Of a stretch of 64,000 bases of DNA, positions 1-8,938 are shown piece after piece. The notes below the pieces were generated by a model. The model saw only the letters and a program-made list of their open reading frames with translations. It did no database searches and was not told the origin of the DNA. Source of the stretch: Pseudophaeobacter arcticus DSM 23566. GTDB taxonomy: Bacteria > Pseudomonadota > Alphaproteobacteria > Rhodobacterales > Rhodobacteraceae. A program made the position numbers and the translations under genes. The first letter of the stretch is position 1, and the number at the start of each line of letters is the position of its first letter. Location of the stretch: contig NZ_AXBF01000006.1 of assembly GCF_000473205.1 (NCBI RefSeq), positions 62,001-126,000 of the forward strand, in the 5' to 3' direction.

Positions 1-1
1 T

Positions 2-1060
2 TTTCCCCATGATTTGCACAGGGCAATGGCCGATGGCGGCTGGCTTGGCATCGCCATGCCTGAAGCGGTCGGCGGCGCCGGCCTGGGGATCACTGAAGCG
101 ACGATCATGATGCAGGCGATTGCTGAGTCAGGGGCTGGCGCGAGCGGGGCCTCGGCCATCCACATGAACATTTTCGGGCTCAACCCGGTGGTGAAGTTCG
201 GGACCGATGAACAGCGCGCGCGCATGCTGAGCCCCCTGATCGCAGGTGATGAAAAGGCTTGTTTCGGCGTCACCGAACCGACGACGGGGCTGGATACCAC
301 AAAGCTGAAGACCATGGCGGTGCGACAGGGAGACAGGTATGTCGTGCATGGTCAGAAGGTCTGGATTTCGACCGCGCAGGTTGCCCACAAGATGCTGCTT
401 CTGGCCAGAACAACGCGGCTTGAGGATGTGACTAACCCGACCGAAGGGCTGAGCCTGTTCTATACCGATCTCAACCGTAATTTCGTTGATGTGCGAGAGA
501 TCGAAAAGATGGGGCGCAAGGCTGTCGATTCGAACGAGGTCTTCATCGACGGGTTGCCGATACCTGCCGAAGACCTGATCGGAGAAGAGGGCAAAGGGTT
601 TCGGCAAATTCTGCATGGGCTGAATCCAGAACGCATCCTTGTGGCGGGCGAATGCATCGGCATCGCACGCAACGCTCTGACCCGCGCGGCGCAATATGCC
701 AATGAACGAGTGGTTTTCGACCGGCCCATCGGTCAGAATCAGGGCGTTCAGCATCCGCTCGCTCAGGCTTGGGCGCGGGTGGAATCGGCCAATCTCATGG
801 TGATGCACGCCGCCGCCCTTTACGATTCGGGGGAGCCCTGCGGCATCGAGGCGAACGCAGCCAAGCTATTGGCCGCCGACGCCGCGGTTGAGGCGACCGA
901 GGCCGCACAGATCACCTTTGGCGGATTCGGTTACGCAAAGGAATATCACGTGGAGCGTCTGGTCAGAGAAGCGCTCTTGTTCCGCATTGTACCTGTGACG
1001 CCGCAGATGTTGTTATCATTCATTGCTGAAAAAGCGCTAGGACTTCCAAAGTCTTACTGA
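2..1060 (+). CDS. Acyl-CoA dehydrogenase, 5' end outside window
   Basis: Flavoprotein expected to desaturate an acyl-CoA at alpha,beta and pass electrons to ETF. The frame is already open at the first base, so the start lies upstream; 352 residues are visible. The flavin/substrate loop TEPTTGLDTTKLKT is near visible residue 90, and the helical C-terminal domain ends in GLPKSY. The usual C-terminal GT(N/S)EI glutamate is missing; RIVPVTPQMLLSF stands there instead. The proteins at 41110 and 50000 share this feature, so they form a subclass with another base or another substrate. The gene stops 48 bases before the operator at 1109 and therefore belongs to a unit entering from upstream. Confidence 0.88.
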   Translation, partial: FPHDLHRAMADGGWLGIAMPEAVGGAGLGITEATIMMQAIAESGAGASGASAIHMNIFGLNPVVKFGTDEQRARMLSPLIAGDEKACFGVTEPTTGLDTTKLKTMAVRQGDRYVVHGQKVWISTAQVAHKMLLLARTTRLEDVTNPTEGLSLFYTDLNRNFVDVREIEKMGRKAVDSNEVFIDGLPIPAEDLIGEEGKGFRQILHGLNPERILVAGECIGIARNALTRAAQYANERVVFDRPIGQNQGVQHPLAQAWARVESANLMVMHAAALYDSGEPCGIEANAAKLLAADAAVEATEAAQITFGGFGYAKEYHVERLVREALLFRIVPVTPQMLLSFIAEKALGLPKSY

Positions 1061-1097
1061 CCGCGAGACACGGATTGGGATAGCGCGTATTCCCTAC

Positions 1098-1126
1098 TTG
1101 ATTATTTTTCTAACGTCCGTTAGATT
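1098..1126 (+). promoter_or_regulatory. Promoter with TetR-type operator (site A)
   Basis: The palindrome TCTAACGTCCGTTAGA lies at 1109-1124, with 7-base arms and a 2-base centre. It sits inside a promoter-like pair, TTGATT (1098-1103) and TAGATT (1121-1126), separated by 17 bases. Bound protein would cover the spacer and the -10. The predicted transcript starts about 35 bases before the SDR gene at 1169 and would run through etfA. This copy differs from the other perfect sites by having CG/CG instead of CA/TG next to the centre. Confidence 0.75.
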
Positions 1127-1168
1127 ATCAGACAAAGCCCCGCAATAGGGGAAAAGGGAGGAGGCGTC

Positions 1169-2023
1169 ATGAGTGAGACGCAGTTCGGGTCTTCGCGAGA
1201 AGACCTGTCAAAACGCACAACCGTTTACGCACATGATTTGTTCGCGGGCAAAACCGTCGTTGTAACCGGCGCAGGCGGAGGTTTGGGGCTGGCGATTGCG
1301 GCTCTGTTCGCCAGGCTGGGCGCCAATCTGGCGATCAATGGACGCAACGAGGAAAAGCTGGCCTCGGCCAAAGAGTACCTCGAGAGTTTTGGGGGCAGAG
1401 TTTTCGCCGTGCCCATGACCATCCGTGACCCTGAACAGGTCGAGGATTTTGTCGCTAAGACGAATCAGGAATTCGGCTCCATAGACGTTCTGGTGAACAA
1501 TGCGGGGGGGCAGTTTCCACAGGCTGCGCTGGATTTTTCCCCGAAAGGCTGGACCGCCGTCATTGACACCAACCTCAACGGAACCTGGTGGATGATGCAA
1601 TCCACGACGCGCCACTGGGTTGAGAACAAGCAACCGGGTTCCATCGTAAATATCGTGGCGGATATCTGGCGCGGGATGCCTGGCATCGCTCATACCTGTG
1701 CAGCTCGGGCGGGGGTGATTTACCTGTCCAAATCGGTGGCGGTGGAGTGGGCGCCGCATGATATCCGCGTGAACTGCGTGGCGCCGGGTTGCTGCGAAAG
1801 CAACGGTTTCGGGAACTACCCTCCAGAGGGTGCCGCAACTTTCCAGGATTCCAATCCGATGCGGCACGCCGGGGACGAATGGGATGTCGCTGAAGGTGTT
1901 GTCTATATGGCGGCCAACTCAGGAAAGTTTGTTACCGGTGAAGTTCTGAACATCGACGGTGGGCAGCAATTGTGGGGGGACCCATGGCCAACGGGTCGAC
2001 CGGACCATTTCCTGATTTCCTGA
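1169..2023 (+). CDS. SDR-family enoyl-CoA reductase-like protein
   Basis: Short-chain dehydrogenase/reductase of 284 residues. The NAD(P) loop VVTGAGGGLGLA is near residue 31 and NNAGG near residue 109. The usual catalytic YxxxK is not present: the region reads HTCAARAGVIYLSK, and the C-terminal part has NIDGGQQLW. This pattern resembles peroxisomal trans-2-enoyl-CoA reductase and 2,4-dienoyl-CoA reductase SDRs rather than alcohol dehydrogenases, so an enoyl- or dienoyl-CoA is the likely substrate (family inference). The start follows a strong GGGAGGAGG site. First gene of the operon controlled by site A; its stop overlaps a possible ATG of the next gene (TGATG at 2021-2025). Confidence 0.8.
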   Translation: MSETQFGSSREDLSKRTTVYAHDLFAGKTVVVTGAGGGLGLAIAALFARLGANLAINGRNEEKLASAKEYLESFGGRVFAVPMTIRDPEQVEDFVAKTNQEFGSIDVLVNNAGGQFPQAALDFSPKGWTAVIDTNLNGTWWMMQSTTRHWVENKQPGSIVNIVADIWRGMPGIAHTCAARAGVIYLSKSVAVEWAPHDIRVNCVAPGCCESNGFGNYPPEGAATFQDSNPMRHAGDEWDVAEGVVYMAANSGKFVTGEVLNIDGGQQLWGDPWPTGRPDHFLIS

Positions 2024-2061
2024 TGAAAGCCATGAACCTTAATGGGGACAATAAGATCCAG

Positions 2062-2868
2062 ATGACAACGAAGAATAAAATAGCAGTTGGTACCGATGGC
2101 GGGGCGCTTCTGGAGTGCAACGGGGTCGAACGACGGTTTGGCGGCATCGTTGCTGTCACCGGAGTTGATCTCGTCATTCGGCAAGGTGAAATCTTTGGGC
2201 TTGTCGGACCGAATGGTAGCGGCAAGACAACGCTAACGAACGCAATTACCGGGTTTTATCCGCCAAACGTAGGCACTGTCCGGCTGGCGGGAAAAGACAT
2301 CACGGGCACAGCGCCTCATAAGGTTGCCAAGCTCGGGGTTGCGCGGACGTTCCAGAATCTTGCCCTTTTCAACGGGATGAGCGTTCTGGACAACATCCTG
2401 CTCGGGCGGCACATCCACATGAAACCGGGCGTCTTACGCACGGCGCTTTATTGGTGGGCGGCGCGGCATGAAGAGATCGAGAACCGTAAGATCGTCGAGG
2501 AGGTGATCGAGTTTCTACAGCTTGAAAGCATCCGACATGAGTTGGTCGATGGTCTTCCGATCGGGCTGAAAAAACGGGTCGAACTTGCGCGGGCATTGGT
2601 GGCCGAGCCGCAAATGTTGATACTCGATGAGCCGATGGCAGGCATGAATCAGGAAGAGAAGGGGTATATGTCCCGCTTCATTCTGGATGCCCGTGCCGAA
2701 CGCGGCGTCAGCGTTCTGCTGATCGAGCATCATATGGATGTCATCACCGGCATCTGTGATCGGATGCTGGCGCTTAATTATGGCGAAATGATCGCCAGCG
2801 GCATCCCGAAGGACGTTGTAAAAGACCCGCGGGTCATCGAGGCATATATCGGAGGGTCGCATGACTGA
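2062..2868 (+). CDS. HAAT-type ABC importer ATPase (LivG-like), importer 1
   Basis: Cytoplasmic ATPase of a branched-chain-amino-acid-type importer, 268 residues from the chosen start. Walker A is GPNGSGKTTL, the signature is the unusual IGLKKRVELARAL (no LSGGQ, as is common in this branch), and Walker B is MLILDEPMAGM. The second ATPase is encoded at 6751, the permeases at 4781 and 5672. The start is uncertain: ATG at 2023 overlaps the SDR stop, ATG 2032 is also possible, and 2062 was chosen for similarity of N-terminal length to relatives. An acyl-CoA synthetase follows with an 8-base overlap, linking uptake to activation. Confidence 0.85.
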   Translation: MTTKNKIAVGTDGGALLECNGVERRFGGIVAVTGVDLVIRQGEIFGLVGPNGSGKTTLTNAITGFYPPNVGTVRLAGKDITGTAPHKVAKLGVARTFQNLALFNGMSVLDNILLGRHIHMKPGVLRTALYWWAARHEEIENRKIVEEVIEFLQLESIRHELVDGLPIGLKKRVELARALVAEPQMLILDEPMAGMNQEEKGYMSRFILDARAERGVSVLLIEHHMDVITGICDRMLALNYGEMIASGIPKDVVKDPRVIEAYIGGSHD

Positions 2869-4780
2869 TTTGACGCAAAAACAGTCTTCGGGCGGCGATA
2901 CGATTGGTGCACTGCTGGCGCAAAACGCGTCGCGCCACGGAAAGGATATCGCGCTTCGCGAAAAGGAACGCGGGATCTGGAAAGAAACCACTTGGGCGGA
3001 ATACGCCGAAGAGGTGCTTGCCTGCGCGGCCGGACTTGAAAAAATCGGCGTAAAGCCGGGCAAGGCAGTACTTATTCTGGGCGATAACCGTGCACGGTTG
3101 TACGGCGGCATGCTGGCTGTTTCGTTGCTGGGCGCCTATGCAATGCCTGCCTATCCGGGCGCGACAATCGAAGAACTTCGGCACTTTCTTGGCGAAGTCG
3201 AAATCGTCGCGGCCATCGCCGAAGATCAGGAGCAGGTAGACAAGATCCTGGAACTGAAGGACGCGGGCGCCGAGGGTATCGACCACATCATTTATGATGA
3301 AGCGCGAGGCCTCGGATTCTATGAGGTTGAAGGGCTGATGTCCTGGGATCACCTGATCGAAGTCGGTCAGCACGATCTTAATGAAACCCCGGGCTTGCGC
3401 GAAGATCTCTTTGGTCGGGCAAAGCCCGGCGATCCGGCCATTTTCATGCATTCGTCAGGGACCACGGGAAAACCGAAAGGTATCGTTCTGAGTCAAAAGA
3501 ACGTTCTTGCTGCGGCCAGGAACGGGCATGCAGCGGGTGCATTCGACGACAATGAGGAAATCCTCGCCTATCTGCCGATGGCCTGGGTGGGCGACTTCGC
3601 CATTACCGTCGCGGCGGCGCTGCTCTGCCGGTTCACCGTGAACGTGCCTGAACGTCAGGAAACCGTCGTTCGCGACATGCGCGAAATCGCTCCGACATTC
3701 TATCTGGCGGCGCCGAGAAGCTGGGACCAGATGCTGACGACGATCCAAGTGGGTATCGAGAACTCGACCCCGGTCAAAAAATGGCTGTACCATTTCTTCA
3801 TGGACCGGGCGATTGCCGCCGAGACACGCAAGCTGAATGGCATTAGCGGCGGTGCACTAGAGCCTTTGGGCCGACTTTTGGGCGAGGCGATCGTTTTTGG
3901 TCCGATCAAGGACCAGTTCGGGATGAGTCGTCTGAAGAACGCGTTCACTGGCGGCGAAGCAATCGGCGAAGACACGTTTGTTTTCTACCGAGCCCTGGGA
4001 ATCAAATTGCGCCAACTCTACGGCCAGACCGAAAATAGCGCGATCAATGCGATTCAGTCTCCGGGCGAGGTGCGCCTCCATACCGTTGGCAAACCCGCGC
4101 CTGGCGTCGAGGTGAAAATTGCCGAAGACGGAGAGATCCTGGTGCGTTCGGACAGCGTGTTTGAGGGGTACTTCAACAAACCCGAAGCGACCGCCGAAGC
4201 GCTTGAGGACGGGTGGCTGCATACCGGCGATGCCGGTTATCTGGAGAATGACGGACACCTGGTTGTTCTGGGCCGTGTCTCCGAGGTCATGCATACAGCC
4301 GGAGGCGAGCGTTATGTGCCAAACTACATTGAGAACCGGTTGAAGTTCAGCCCCTATATCAAGGATGCGGCTGTTATCGGTGCCGGCCTGGATGAATTGA
4401 CCGCCATGGTCTGCGTGGATTTCGAGGCAGTGGGACACTGGGCCGAAGTGAACGGCGTGCCTTATGTGTCCTATTCCGATTTGTCGCAACGTGACGAGGT
4501 CGCGGCGCTGCTGCACGGGGCATTCGAACGGGTAAATAAGGCCGTCACAGAGCCGTTGCGCCTGCAACGCTTTGTCAGCCTGCCGAAGGAATTCGACCCG
4601 GACGATGGTGAGATCACGCGGACCCGAAAACTGCGACGCAAGGTTGTACAGGAACGCTATGCCGACGTGATCGCGGCGCTCTACGACGGTTCAAAAGATG
4701 TCCACGTAAGCGCGCAGGTGACTTACGAGACAGGGGAAATAGGGAAGGTCGAAAGAAGCCTTCCCATCAGGGAGGTATAA
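2861..4780 (+). CDS. AMP-forming acyl-CoA synthetase, long-chain type
   Basis: Adenylates a carboxylic acid with ATP and transfers it to CoA; cytoplasmic. 639 residues. The P-loop motif is SSGTTGKPKG (near residue 197), the ATP/substrate motif is RQLYGQTENS, the hinge region is YLENDGHLVVLGR, and the C-terminal lysine region is ITRTRKLRRK. Size and motifs fit the FAA1-like long-chain group. It lies between the importer ATPase and permease genes, with GGAGG before the start and its stop directly touching the next ATG. The same arrangement recurs with the paralogue at 37267, which suggests that the imported acid is trapped as a CoA ester (inference). Confidence 0.9.
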   Translation: MTDLTQKQSSGGDTIGALLAQNASRHGKDIALREKERGIWKETTWAEYAEEVLACAAGLEKIGVKPGKAVLILGDNRARLYGGMLAVSLLGAYAMPAYPGATIEELRHFLGEVEIVAAIAEDQEQVDKILELKDAGAEGIDHIIYDEARGLGFYEVEGLMSWDHLIEVGQHDLNETPGLREDLFGRAKPGDPAIFMHSSGTTGKPKGIVLSQKNVLAAARNGHAAGAFDDNEEILAYLPMAWVGDFAITVAAALLCRFTVNVPERQETVVRDMREIAPTFYLAAPRSWDQMLTTIQVGIENSTPVKKWLYHFFMDRAIAAETRKLNGISGGALEPLGRLLGEAIVFGPIKDQFGMSRLKNAFTGGEAIGEDTFVFYRALGIKLRQLYGQTENSAINAIQSPGEVRLHTVGKPAPGVEVKIAEDGEILVRSDSVFEGYFNKPEATAEALEDGWLHTGDAGYLENDGHLVVLGRVSEVMHTAGGERYVPNYIENRLKFSPYIKDAAVIGAGLDELTAMVCVDFEAVGHWAEVNGVPYVSYSDLSQRDEVAALLHGAFERVNKAVTEPLRLQRFVSLPKEFDPDDGEITRTRKLRRKVVQERYADVIAALYDGSKDVHVSAQVTYETGEIGKVERSLPIREV

Positions 4781-5668
4781 ATGGATTGGGTCTTTCTATC
4801 TGAACTTGCGATCAATGGAGCCTTGACGGGTCTCTTGTATTCGCTCTTCGCTATCGGCCTCGTGCTGATCTACAAAGCGTCCTCGGTGCCCAATCTGTCG
4901 CAGGGTGGGCTGACAATGGTCGGGGCCTATGTGGTTCTTGCCCTTTCACATGACGCGGGTCTGCCGCTGTGGCTGGCCATTCCGCTTGCTGCGGTGATCA
5001 TGTTCGGCCTGGGATTTGGCATTGAGCGTGTTGCCCTGCGCCGTCTCGCGGGCCGTCCGGTCGTCATGATCCTGATGCTGACACTTGGCCTGGACATCTT
5101 CCTGCGGGGGACAACACTTGCAATCTGGGGTGGGACATCCCGTTCGGTTGATTTGGGGGTCAGCTATGAACCGCTGTTCCTGGGCGACATCTTCGTCAGC
5201 CGCATCCATCTTGTCGGTGCCGGTGTTGCGCTCGCACTCTTTGTCGCCTTCATGCTGTTCTTCCGAACCCGGACCGGGATCAAGTTGCGGGCGATCGCGG
5301 ATGATTACATGGCTTCGTGGTCGGTCGGCATTTCGGTTGAGCGCGGCGTAGGGTTGTCCTGGGCACTGGCATCAGTTGTTGCCGTCGCCGCAGGCGTCAT
5401 CTGGGGCGAGATTCAGGGTGTCGATCAGGCGCTGTCGCTGTTGCTTCTGAAGGGTCTGACGGTGGCCGTTCTTGGTGGACTCGACAGTATCCTCGGCGCA
5501 GTGATCGCGGGCATCATTCTGGGCGTCGTCGAAAACGTTGGTGCCGATCTTCTGGATCCGCTTGTCGGAGGCGGAAGCCGCGAGCTTATCGTCGCCGCCG
5601 TGCTCATTCTTACGGTCATGATCCGTCCGCACGGGCTGTTCGGCCGTCACGACATCGAAAGGGTCTAA
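4781..5668 (+). CDS. ABC importer permease LivH-like, importer 1
   Basis: Inner-membrane permease of 295 residues, mostly hydrophobic, with about eight predicted membrane segments. The N-terminus (NGALTGLLYSLFAIGLVLIY) and the glycine-rich segment near the end (GGLDSILGAVIAG) are typical of LivH. The start codon directly follows the stop of the synthetase gene, with GGGAGG upstream. It pairs with the LivM-type permease at 5672. The ligand cannot be predicted from the permease; the neighbouring synthetase points to a carboxylic acid rather than an amino acid. Confidence 0.9.
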   Translation: MDWVFLSELAINGALTGLLYSLFAIGLVLIYKASSVPNLSQGGLTMVGAYVVLALSHDAGLPLWLAIPLAAVIMFGLGFGIERVALRRLAGRPVVMILMLTLGLDIFLRGTTLAIWGGTSRSVDLGVSYEPLFLGDIFVSRIHLVGAGVALALFVAFMLFFRTRTGIKLRAIADDYMASWSVGISVERGVGLSWALASVVAVAAGVIWGEIQGVDQALSLLLLKGLTVAVLGGLDSILGAVIAGIILGVVENVGADLLDPLVGGGSRELIVAAVLILTVMIRPHGLFGRHDIERV

Positions 5669-5671
5669 GGG

Positions 5672-6745
5672 ATGTTTTATAGACTTTCCGGCGTCCATCA
5701 CGCCAACTATGTATCCGATAGTCGTATCTTCAAGGTACCTGCTGACCGGAACCTGGCTGTATTCATCTTCCTGATTGGACTTGCCGCGCCATTCATCATA
5801 CCGTCGCTCTACCTGAACAGTTACATGCTTCCGTGGCTGATCTGGACGGCCGCCGCCCTTGGACTTAACCTGGTGACAGGTTGGGCTGGCCAACTTCACT
5901 TGGGCTATGCTGCGGTCATGGCCGTCGGGGCGTATTCGGCGATCCACGCGGCGCGTTTCGGCGTGCCATGGGAATTCGCCCTGATCATTGGCGGGTTGAC
6001 GTCATCTGTGATCGGCAGCCTGTTCGCCTTTGCCGCATTGCGGGTCAAGGGTCTCTATCTCGCACTCACGACTCTTGCGATGCAATTCGTGATGGACTGG
6101 GTTCTGACCCACTCGCCGGCGATTTCAGGGGGCTCGCACGCATCGCTCCAGTCACCAACTTTGGCGTTTCTTGGGCAGGATATTACCTCTGATACCGGTT
6201 TTTACTATGTCGCCTTCGGATGGTGTGTGTTGGTGACGATCTTCATGCTGAATCTCAAACGCACTGGGCTTGGTCGTGCCCTGGTCGCGGTACGCGAAAA
6301 AGACTTTGCTGCCGCGATCCTGGGTGTGAACAGTTTCTATTACAAGATCCTAGCCTTCGCGACTTCGTCTTTCATCGCGGGCGTCAGTGGTGCTTTGCTT
6401 GTCGCCACCTTCTTCTTTCTTGCCGCGCCGGAGCAGTTTTCGGTCACCGTATCTATCCAGGTTCTTGCGATGGTGATCGTTGGCGGCCTCGGCAGCGTAA
6501 TCGGATCCTATTTCGGTGTTGCTCTGATCCTTCTTGTCCCCGGTTTGGTGAACGGTCTCGTCGTCACGGTGAGCGAGGGGCTTGGTATGCAGATCAATGT
6601 TGAAACGCTCGCTCACATCCCGAATGCGGTCTATGGCGCACTGATCGTCATTATCCTTCTGATCGAACCGCTCGGTTTGGGAAAACTCTACGGCAACATC
6701 AGAGACTATCTGATGGTCTGGCCCTTCGATCAGTTCAAGAAATAA
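5672..6745 (+). CDS. ABC importer permease LivM-like, importer 1
   Basis: Second inner-membrane permease, 357 residues. It carries the LivM hallmarks NLVTGWAGQLHLGYAA near residue 65, RVKGLYLALTTLA near residue 123 and GGLGSVIGSYFG in the C-terminal third. It has a longer N-terminal extension (about 35 residues before the first membrane segment) than amino-acid LivM. Three bases separate it from the LivH-like gene, so the two are co-translated. Forms the heterodimeric channel with the product of 4781. Confidence 0.9.
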   Translation: MFYRLSGVHHANYVSDSRIFKVPADRNLAVFIFLIGLAAPFIIPSLYLNSYMLPWLIWTAAALGLNLVTGWAGQLHLGYAAVMAVGAYSAIHAARFGVPWEFALIIGGLTSSVIGSLFAFAALRVKGLYLALTTLAMQFVMDWVLTHSPAISGGSHASLQSPTLAFLGQDITSDTGFYYVAFGWCVLVTIFMLNLKRTGLGRALVAVREKDFAAAILGVNSFYYKILAFATSSFIAGVSGALLVATFFFLAAPEQFSVTVSIQVLAMVIVGGLGSVIGSYFGVALILLVPGLVNGLVVTVSEGLGMQINVETLAHIPNAVYGALIVIILLIEPLGLGKLYGNIRDYLMVWPFDQFKK

Positions 6746-6750
6746 GGGAA

Positions 6751-7569
6751 ATGCCGATGCAAGAAAAAGTTGAAGCCGAGCACATTCTGTCCATGAACAG
6801 TGTCGAGGTGCTGTACGACAATGTAATGCTGGCGATCAAAGGTGTTTCGGTCAAGGTGCCAAAAGGCGAGATGATCGCGCTCTTGGGCTCGAACGGCGCG
6901 GGCAAAAGCACCACGTTGAAAGCGATCAGCGGTCTTCTGAAGGCAGAGCGCGGACGCATCAGCCGAGGTGAAATAACCTTCCAGGGAACAGAAATAACCG
7001 AAGTGCTCGCGCAAAACCGCGTCGGGATGGGTATCTGTCACGTCATCGAAGGGCGGCGGGTCTTTGAACACCTGACCCCCGACGAGAACCTGACCGCTGC
7101 TGCGCCGCGCGGAATGTCCCGATCGGCGCTGAATGCGGAAAAAGAAAAGATTTACGACTATTTCCCACGACTTGCCGAACGCCGCAATTCGCAAGCAGGC
7201 TATTTGTCTGGTGGCGAGCAACAGATGCTGGCCATCGGCAGGGCGCTGGTGACGCAGCCGAAACTGTTGATGCTCGACGAACCAAGTCTCGGCCTTGCCC
7301 CGTTCCTGGTCGAGGAAATCTTCGGCATCCTGCAAAAGATCAATCAGGAGGAGGGCGTATCCGTCCTGCTGGTGGAGCAGAACGCGCTGGCCGCTCTGGA
7401 GATTGTTTCGCAAGGGTATCTGATTGAGAACGGCCGCGTTGTCATGCACGGCACGGCCGAGGCGCTCAAATCCAACTCCGACATTCAGGAATTTTATCTG
7501 GGCGGCGGAGAAGAAACCGATTTTCACAACGTCAAGCACTACAGCCGACGCAAACGTTGGTTGAGTTGA
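6751..7569 (+). CDS. ABC importer ATPase LivF-like, importer 1
   Basis: Second cytoplasmic ATPase of importer 1, 272 residues. Walker A GSNGAGKSTT, signature LSGGEQQML, Walker B LLMLDEPSLGL and the switch-histidine region replaced by LLVEQNA as in LivF. The C-terminus has a basic tail, KHYSRRKRWLS, that recurs almost unchanged in the LivF of importer 2 (33184), so the two importers share a subfamily. ATG 6751 follows AAGGGAA closely; ATG 6757 is an alternative. Confidence 0.9.
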   Translation: MPMQEKVEAEHILSMNSVEVLYDNVMLAIKGVSVKVPKGEMIALLGSNGAGKSTTLKAISGLLKAERGRISRGEITFQGTEITEVLAQNRVGMGICHVIEGRRVFEHLTPDENLTAAAPRGMSRSALNAEKEKIYDYFPRLAERRNSQAGYLSGGEQQMLAIGRALVTQPKLLMLDEPSLGLAPFLVEEIFGILQKINQEEGVSVLLVEQNALAALEIVSQGYLIENGRVVMHGTAEALKSNSDIQEFYLGGGEETDFHNVKHYSRRKRWLS

Positions 7570-7602
7570 GGTACTAATCAGAAGTTGTTCAGGGAGGAAC
7601 AA

Positions 7603-8841
7603 ATGAAGAAATTTACCAAAGCGTTGGCTGTACTATCCATGTTCGGAGGAGCAGTGTTCAGCACCCAGGCGCTGGCCGAGCCATTCAAGATCGGCATCTG
7701 CTACGACCTCAGCAAAGCCTATACCTTTGCCACGCCGCAGGTTTCGCAGGCCGCGATGGACCTTGCCAAGCTCATCAACATGAAGGGCGGCATCGGTGGC
7801 GAACCGGTCGAAGTCATCGTGCGTGACCACGGGAACGAACCGCAGCGCGGAATCGAGTGCTACTCGAAACTCAGCCGCGAGGGCGTCTTTGTTTTCGATA
7901 CCCTGTCCACTCCGGTGTCTCTGGCTATCCTGCCGCGGGCCATGGAAGACGGGCGTATCCTGATGCAGTCTCTTGTCGGGCGCGGCGATGCCGTTGATGG
8001 CACCGTCTTCGATTGGGTCTATCCGATCGGGCCGACCTATTGGGGACAGGCCGCCAACGATGTCGCCTACATCAAGCAATTGCATGACGGCGATCTGTCA
8101 GATGTGAAGGTCGGGTTTGTTTACTTCGATTATCCCTTCGGGCAGGAGCCGATCGAGATCCTGGAAACCCTGTCCGAGAAAGAGGGTTTCGAGCTTGAAC
8201 TGTACCCCGTGCCACTGCCTGGCAGCGACCAGGCCGGCGTGTGGTCGAAGGTGCGCCGCGACAAGCCCGATCATGTGATCGTCTGGATGCTGGGCGGTGC
8301 CCATGTGGTTGCCTCGAAAGAGATGAAGCGCAATCGCATTCCGATGGACAAATACATCTCGGTCAACTGGCTGAACGAAGTCGATATCGCCAACATCGGT
8401 AAAGAGGCCGCCAAAGGTATCAAGCGCGGGACCAATGTCGTGGGCGGTCAGGATATTGCCCTGTATCAGGAAATCATGGCCGAGCTTTATGACAAGGGCG
8501 AGGGATCCGGCCCGATCGAGAAGACGCAGGACGTTTTCTACAACACCGGGCTGGCCATGTATTCGATCATGTTCGAAGCCGCGCGCAAGGCGGCGGAAGC
8601 CGAGGGGCTGCCGATCACTCCGACATCCTACAAGGCCGGACTGGAGTCGCTTGAGGGCTATGACGCGAACGGGCTGATGGCCCCCGTTACGGTGACGGCC
8701 GAAGATCATGGCGGCGGGGGCAAGACCCGTATCGAAATGTGGGACGGAGAGACTTGGGTGCCGCAAACCGACTGGATCTCTGCGTACACGGACGTTGTGT
8801 GGGGTGTGGTTAAAGAGAGTTCCGCGAAATACGAGCAGTGA
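7603..8841 (+). CDS. ABC importer periplasmic solute-binding protein, copy 1
   Basis: Periplasmic binding protein of the type I (Peripla_BP_6) fold, 412 residues, exported by a Sec signal peptide (MKKFTKALAVLSMFG..., cleavage likely after TQALA near residue 25). ATG 7603 follows GGGAGGAACAA. The mature protein begins EPFKIGICYDLSKAYTF. It is followed 97 bases later by a clearly related copy (8939); both share KEGFELELYPVPLPGSDQAG and many other blocks. The two may deliver different ligands to one permease. A loose GGGGCGG/CCGCCCC inverted repeat lies in the gap (8873-8911). Confidence 0.92.
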   Translation: MKKFTKALAVLSMFGGAVFSTQALAEPFKIGICYDLSKAYTFATPQVSQAAMDLAKLINMKGGIGGEPVEVIVRDHGNEPQRGIECYSKLSREGVFVFDTLSTPVSLAILPRAMEDGRILMQSLVGRGDAVDGTVFDWVYPIGPTYWGQAANDVAYIKQLHDGDLSDVKVGFVYFDYPFGQEPIEILETLSEKEGFELELYPVPLPGSDQAGVWSKVRRDKPDHVIVWMLGGAHVVASKEMKRNRIPMDKYISVNWLNEVDIANIGKEAAKGIKRGTNVVGGQDIALYQEIMAELYDKGEGSGPIEKTQDVFYNTGLAMYSIMFEAARKAAEAEGLPITPTSYKAGLESLEGYDANGLMAPVTVTAEDHGGGGKTRIEMWDGETWVPQTDWISAYTDVVWGVVKESSAKYEQ

Positions 8842-8938
8842 AAGACTGGTAGCAGGAAGGGCGACGCTACGCGGGGCGGCAGCGGCGTTTACAAAGCGGT
8901 ATCACCGCCCCAAACCAAACCAACGGGAGAGAGAAAAC

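Noticed and set aside
8708..8938. N-terminal extension of the second binding protein
   Set aside because: It would overlap the first binding-protein gene and hide the signal peptide; ATG 8939 has a good ribosome site and starts a normal signal sequence.
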